A DNA stretch of 64,000 nucleotides from Lepeophtheirus salmonis. Its lineage: Eukaryota > Arthropoda > Copepoda > Siphonostomatoida > Caligidae. The translations under genes were made by a program, and so were the position numbers. Location of the stretch: positions 72,575,702 through 72,639,701 of the forward strand of contig NC_052135.2 of the NCBI RefSeq assembly GCF_016086655.4. Reading direction: 5' to 3'. Position 1 is the first letter of the stretch. Each line of letters starts with the position of its first letter. The notes below the pieces were generated by a model that worked only from the letters and a program-made list of their open reading frames with translations, made no database searches and was not told the DNA's origin. Below are positions 62,933-64,000 of the stretch, in pieces.

Positions 62933-63807
62933 GATCATTGAAATCGGAACACTTACTAATTCAAGAATTAATCAAGGTTGAGTAATTAAAATTAATTTAT
63001 ATGTCGATATATTAAAACCTAATCCTTTTTTATTAAAACACAACAAACTTGATCCCTCTAGCTTTTGAACAAGTCGAGAAAATAACACTGATCGACGAAT
63101 TTCAATGCTTGCACTTCAAGTAGTTGAGTGTCCCCAGAACCATCGTATCCACCGTCAGCAAGTCCAAAACGTTGCAGAGGAAGAAAAGCTCTTCCAAGAA
63201 GGCAAAACTGGACAAGGAAGAGTTAAAGAAAAAAGTCCGGGCCAATCCCCTGAAGTCCATGAGGGCTAATGCCAGAGATCTTGGATTCTCAGAGCAGACT
63301 GTCGAGAGAACTATCAAAATAGTGTGTGGAAAGAGCCCTGTGAGGGTGAAGGGGCCATTTTTGACACTAGCAATGAAAGAAATCCATCTCTTTCGATGCA
63401 ACACTATTTTGGATTGGTTTTAAATGAGTCTTTTGAGTTCTTTAGAACTCTTTTTTGACACTTTTGGCCCCTTAGAGACCGGATGTCAACCCCTAGATTA
63501 CATCTTTTGGATGCATGTCGAGGGAAAAACTTGCAGTGTCCATTTTCTAAACAACGAGGCGTTCAATGCCATTGTCAGCCAGCATTGGGACGCCATGACA
63601 GAGGACTACATTAAACGTAGGTAACAAGACTTCCTGTGTCGCATGGAAGCCATCATTGACGATAAGGGGACCTACATTAATGATTAAGAGAGCTCAGGCA
63701 CACATCTATCCATAGTGTTAATTTTGTGAAATTCTATTGTTAATTAATAAATTATATCAAGTTGTAATTTAAAATACAAAGTGTTCCGAATTTAATGTAC
63801 CACTCGG
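62926..63807 (+). mobile_element. Tc1/mariner-like deletion derivative with TIRs (family A, copy 4)
   Basis: Left terminus CCAGGTGATCATTGAAATC and right terminus (read inward) CCGAGTGGTACATTAAATTC form an inverted pair, with TA at 62924 and 63808. Inside, a frame from 63124 has K-A-K-L-D-K-E-E-L-K-K, R-A-N-P-L-K-S-M-R-A-N-A-R-D-L and S-E-Q-T-V-E-R-T-I-K (second HTH), then V-R-V-K-G-P-F-L-T-L. At about 63425 it joins the C-terminal part: M-S-L-L-S, then Q-P-L-D-Y-I-F-W-M-H-V-E-G-K-T-C, then W-D-A-M-T-E-D-Y-I. The middle with the first two catalytic Asp residues is gone. At 882 bp it is the best-preserved family A copy and shows the deletion most clearly. Confidence 0.85.
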
Positions 63808-63809
63808 TA

Positions 63810-64000
63810 CTTAAAAAAATGTATCATATAAAAAAAAATTCATTTTATTTACTCATATTTATTTTCAATAAGAAAAATTTGACGTCGGGCCGTATCAGGG
63901 TAGATTGTTTTCTTTTAGACATGATTTATTTTTACACCGATCCACACCGAAGTTGGACAAAAATATACAACTGTTTCAGATAGAACTTCCAAGCCCAACA
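63810..64000. other. Window end, no gene seen
   Basis: A short + frame (63795-63983) has no motif. Confidence 0.4.

Overview
This window looks like a stretch of an AT-rich animal nuclear genome, probably an arthropod. There are no operons, ribosome-binding sites or dense ORFs. There is one convincing spliced gene, and most of the rest is decayed transposons in intergenic and intronic DNA. The mix of many old mariner/Tc1-type relics, piggyBac relics, a Gypsy reverse transcriptase and tRNA-derived SINEs, and the wording of several transposase motifs, fits a caligid copepod (sea louse). That assignment rests on remembered family resemblance, not on a search.

Host gene: two exons on the + strand (31895-32024 and 42120-42628) are joined by a 10.1-kb GT-AG intron. 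Their phases match, and they encode a 212-residue protein with one membrane helix, a Trp-rich juxtamembrane segment, an acidic then basic tail, and C-terminal E-T-A-L, which looks like a class I PDZ ligand. A poly(A) signal lies at 42942. I do not recognise the family. No other host gene could be supported.

Layout: 1-3.9 kb is featureless AT-rich DNA. A tRNA-derived SINE lies at 3.9 kb, with an inverted-orientation copy at 9.4 kb. Mariner/Tc1-like relics lie at 4.8, 7.4, 8.5, 12.2, 15.1 (nearly open, one internal stop), 18.7, 19.7, 21.3, 24, 24.8 and 25.9 kb (complete with both terminal repeats), then 34.5, 36.2 and 38.6 kb inside the intron, then 53, 57.6 and 62.9 kb. A long piggyBac relic occupies about 13.6-15.1 kb, and a second piggyBac C-terminus lies at 60.4 kb. 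Non-LTR retrotransposon tails lie at 25.3 and 31.3 kb. A Gypsy-type reverse transcriptase relic lies at 61.2 kb. Two palindromic elements without ORFs lie at 38.04-38.34 kb and 48.9-49.6 kb. A 17-bp minisatellite lies at 47.85-48.10 kb.

Main theme: several independent mariner/Tc1 families are represented here by copies that keep both termini but have lost the middle of the transposase. In at least two families separate copies share the same junction. That suggests internally deleted, non-autonomous derivatives spread by borrowing transposase, and were not single dead copies. I saw no CRISPR array, rRNA, functional tRNA or novel enzymatic system. Long tracts at 9.6-12.2, 16.2-18.2, 28.3-31.2, 39.4-42.1, 43-47.8, 49.6-52.9, 53.5-57.6 and 58-60.3 kb are AT-rich with nothing firm in them.
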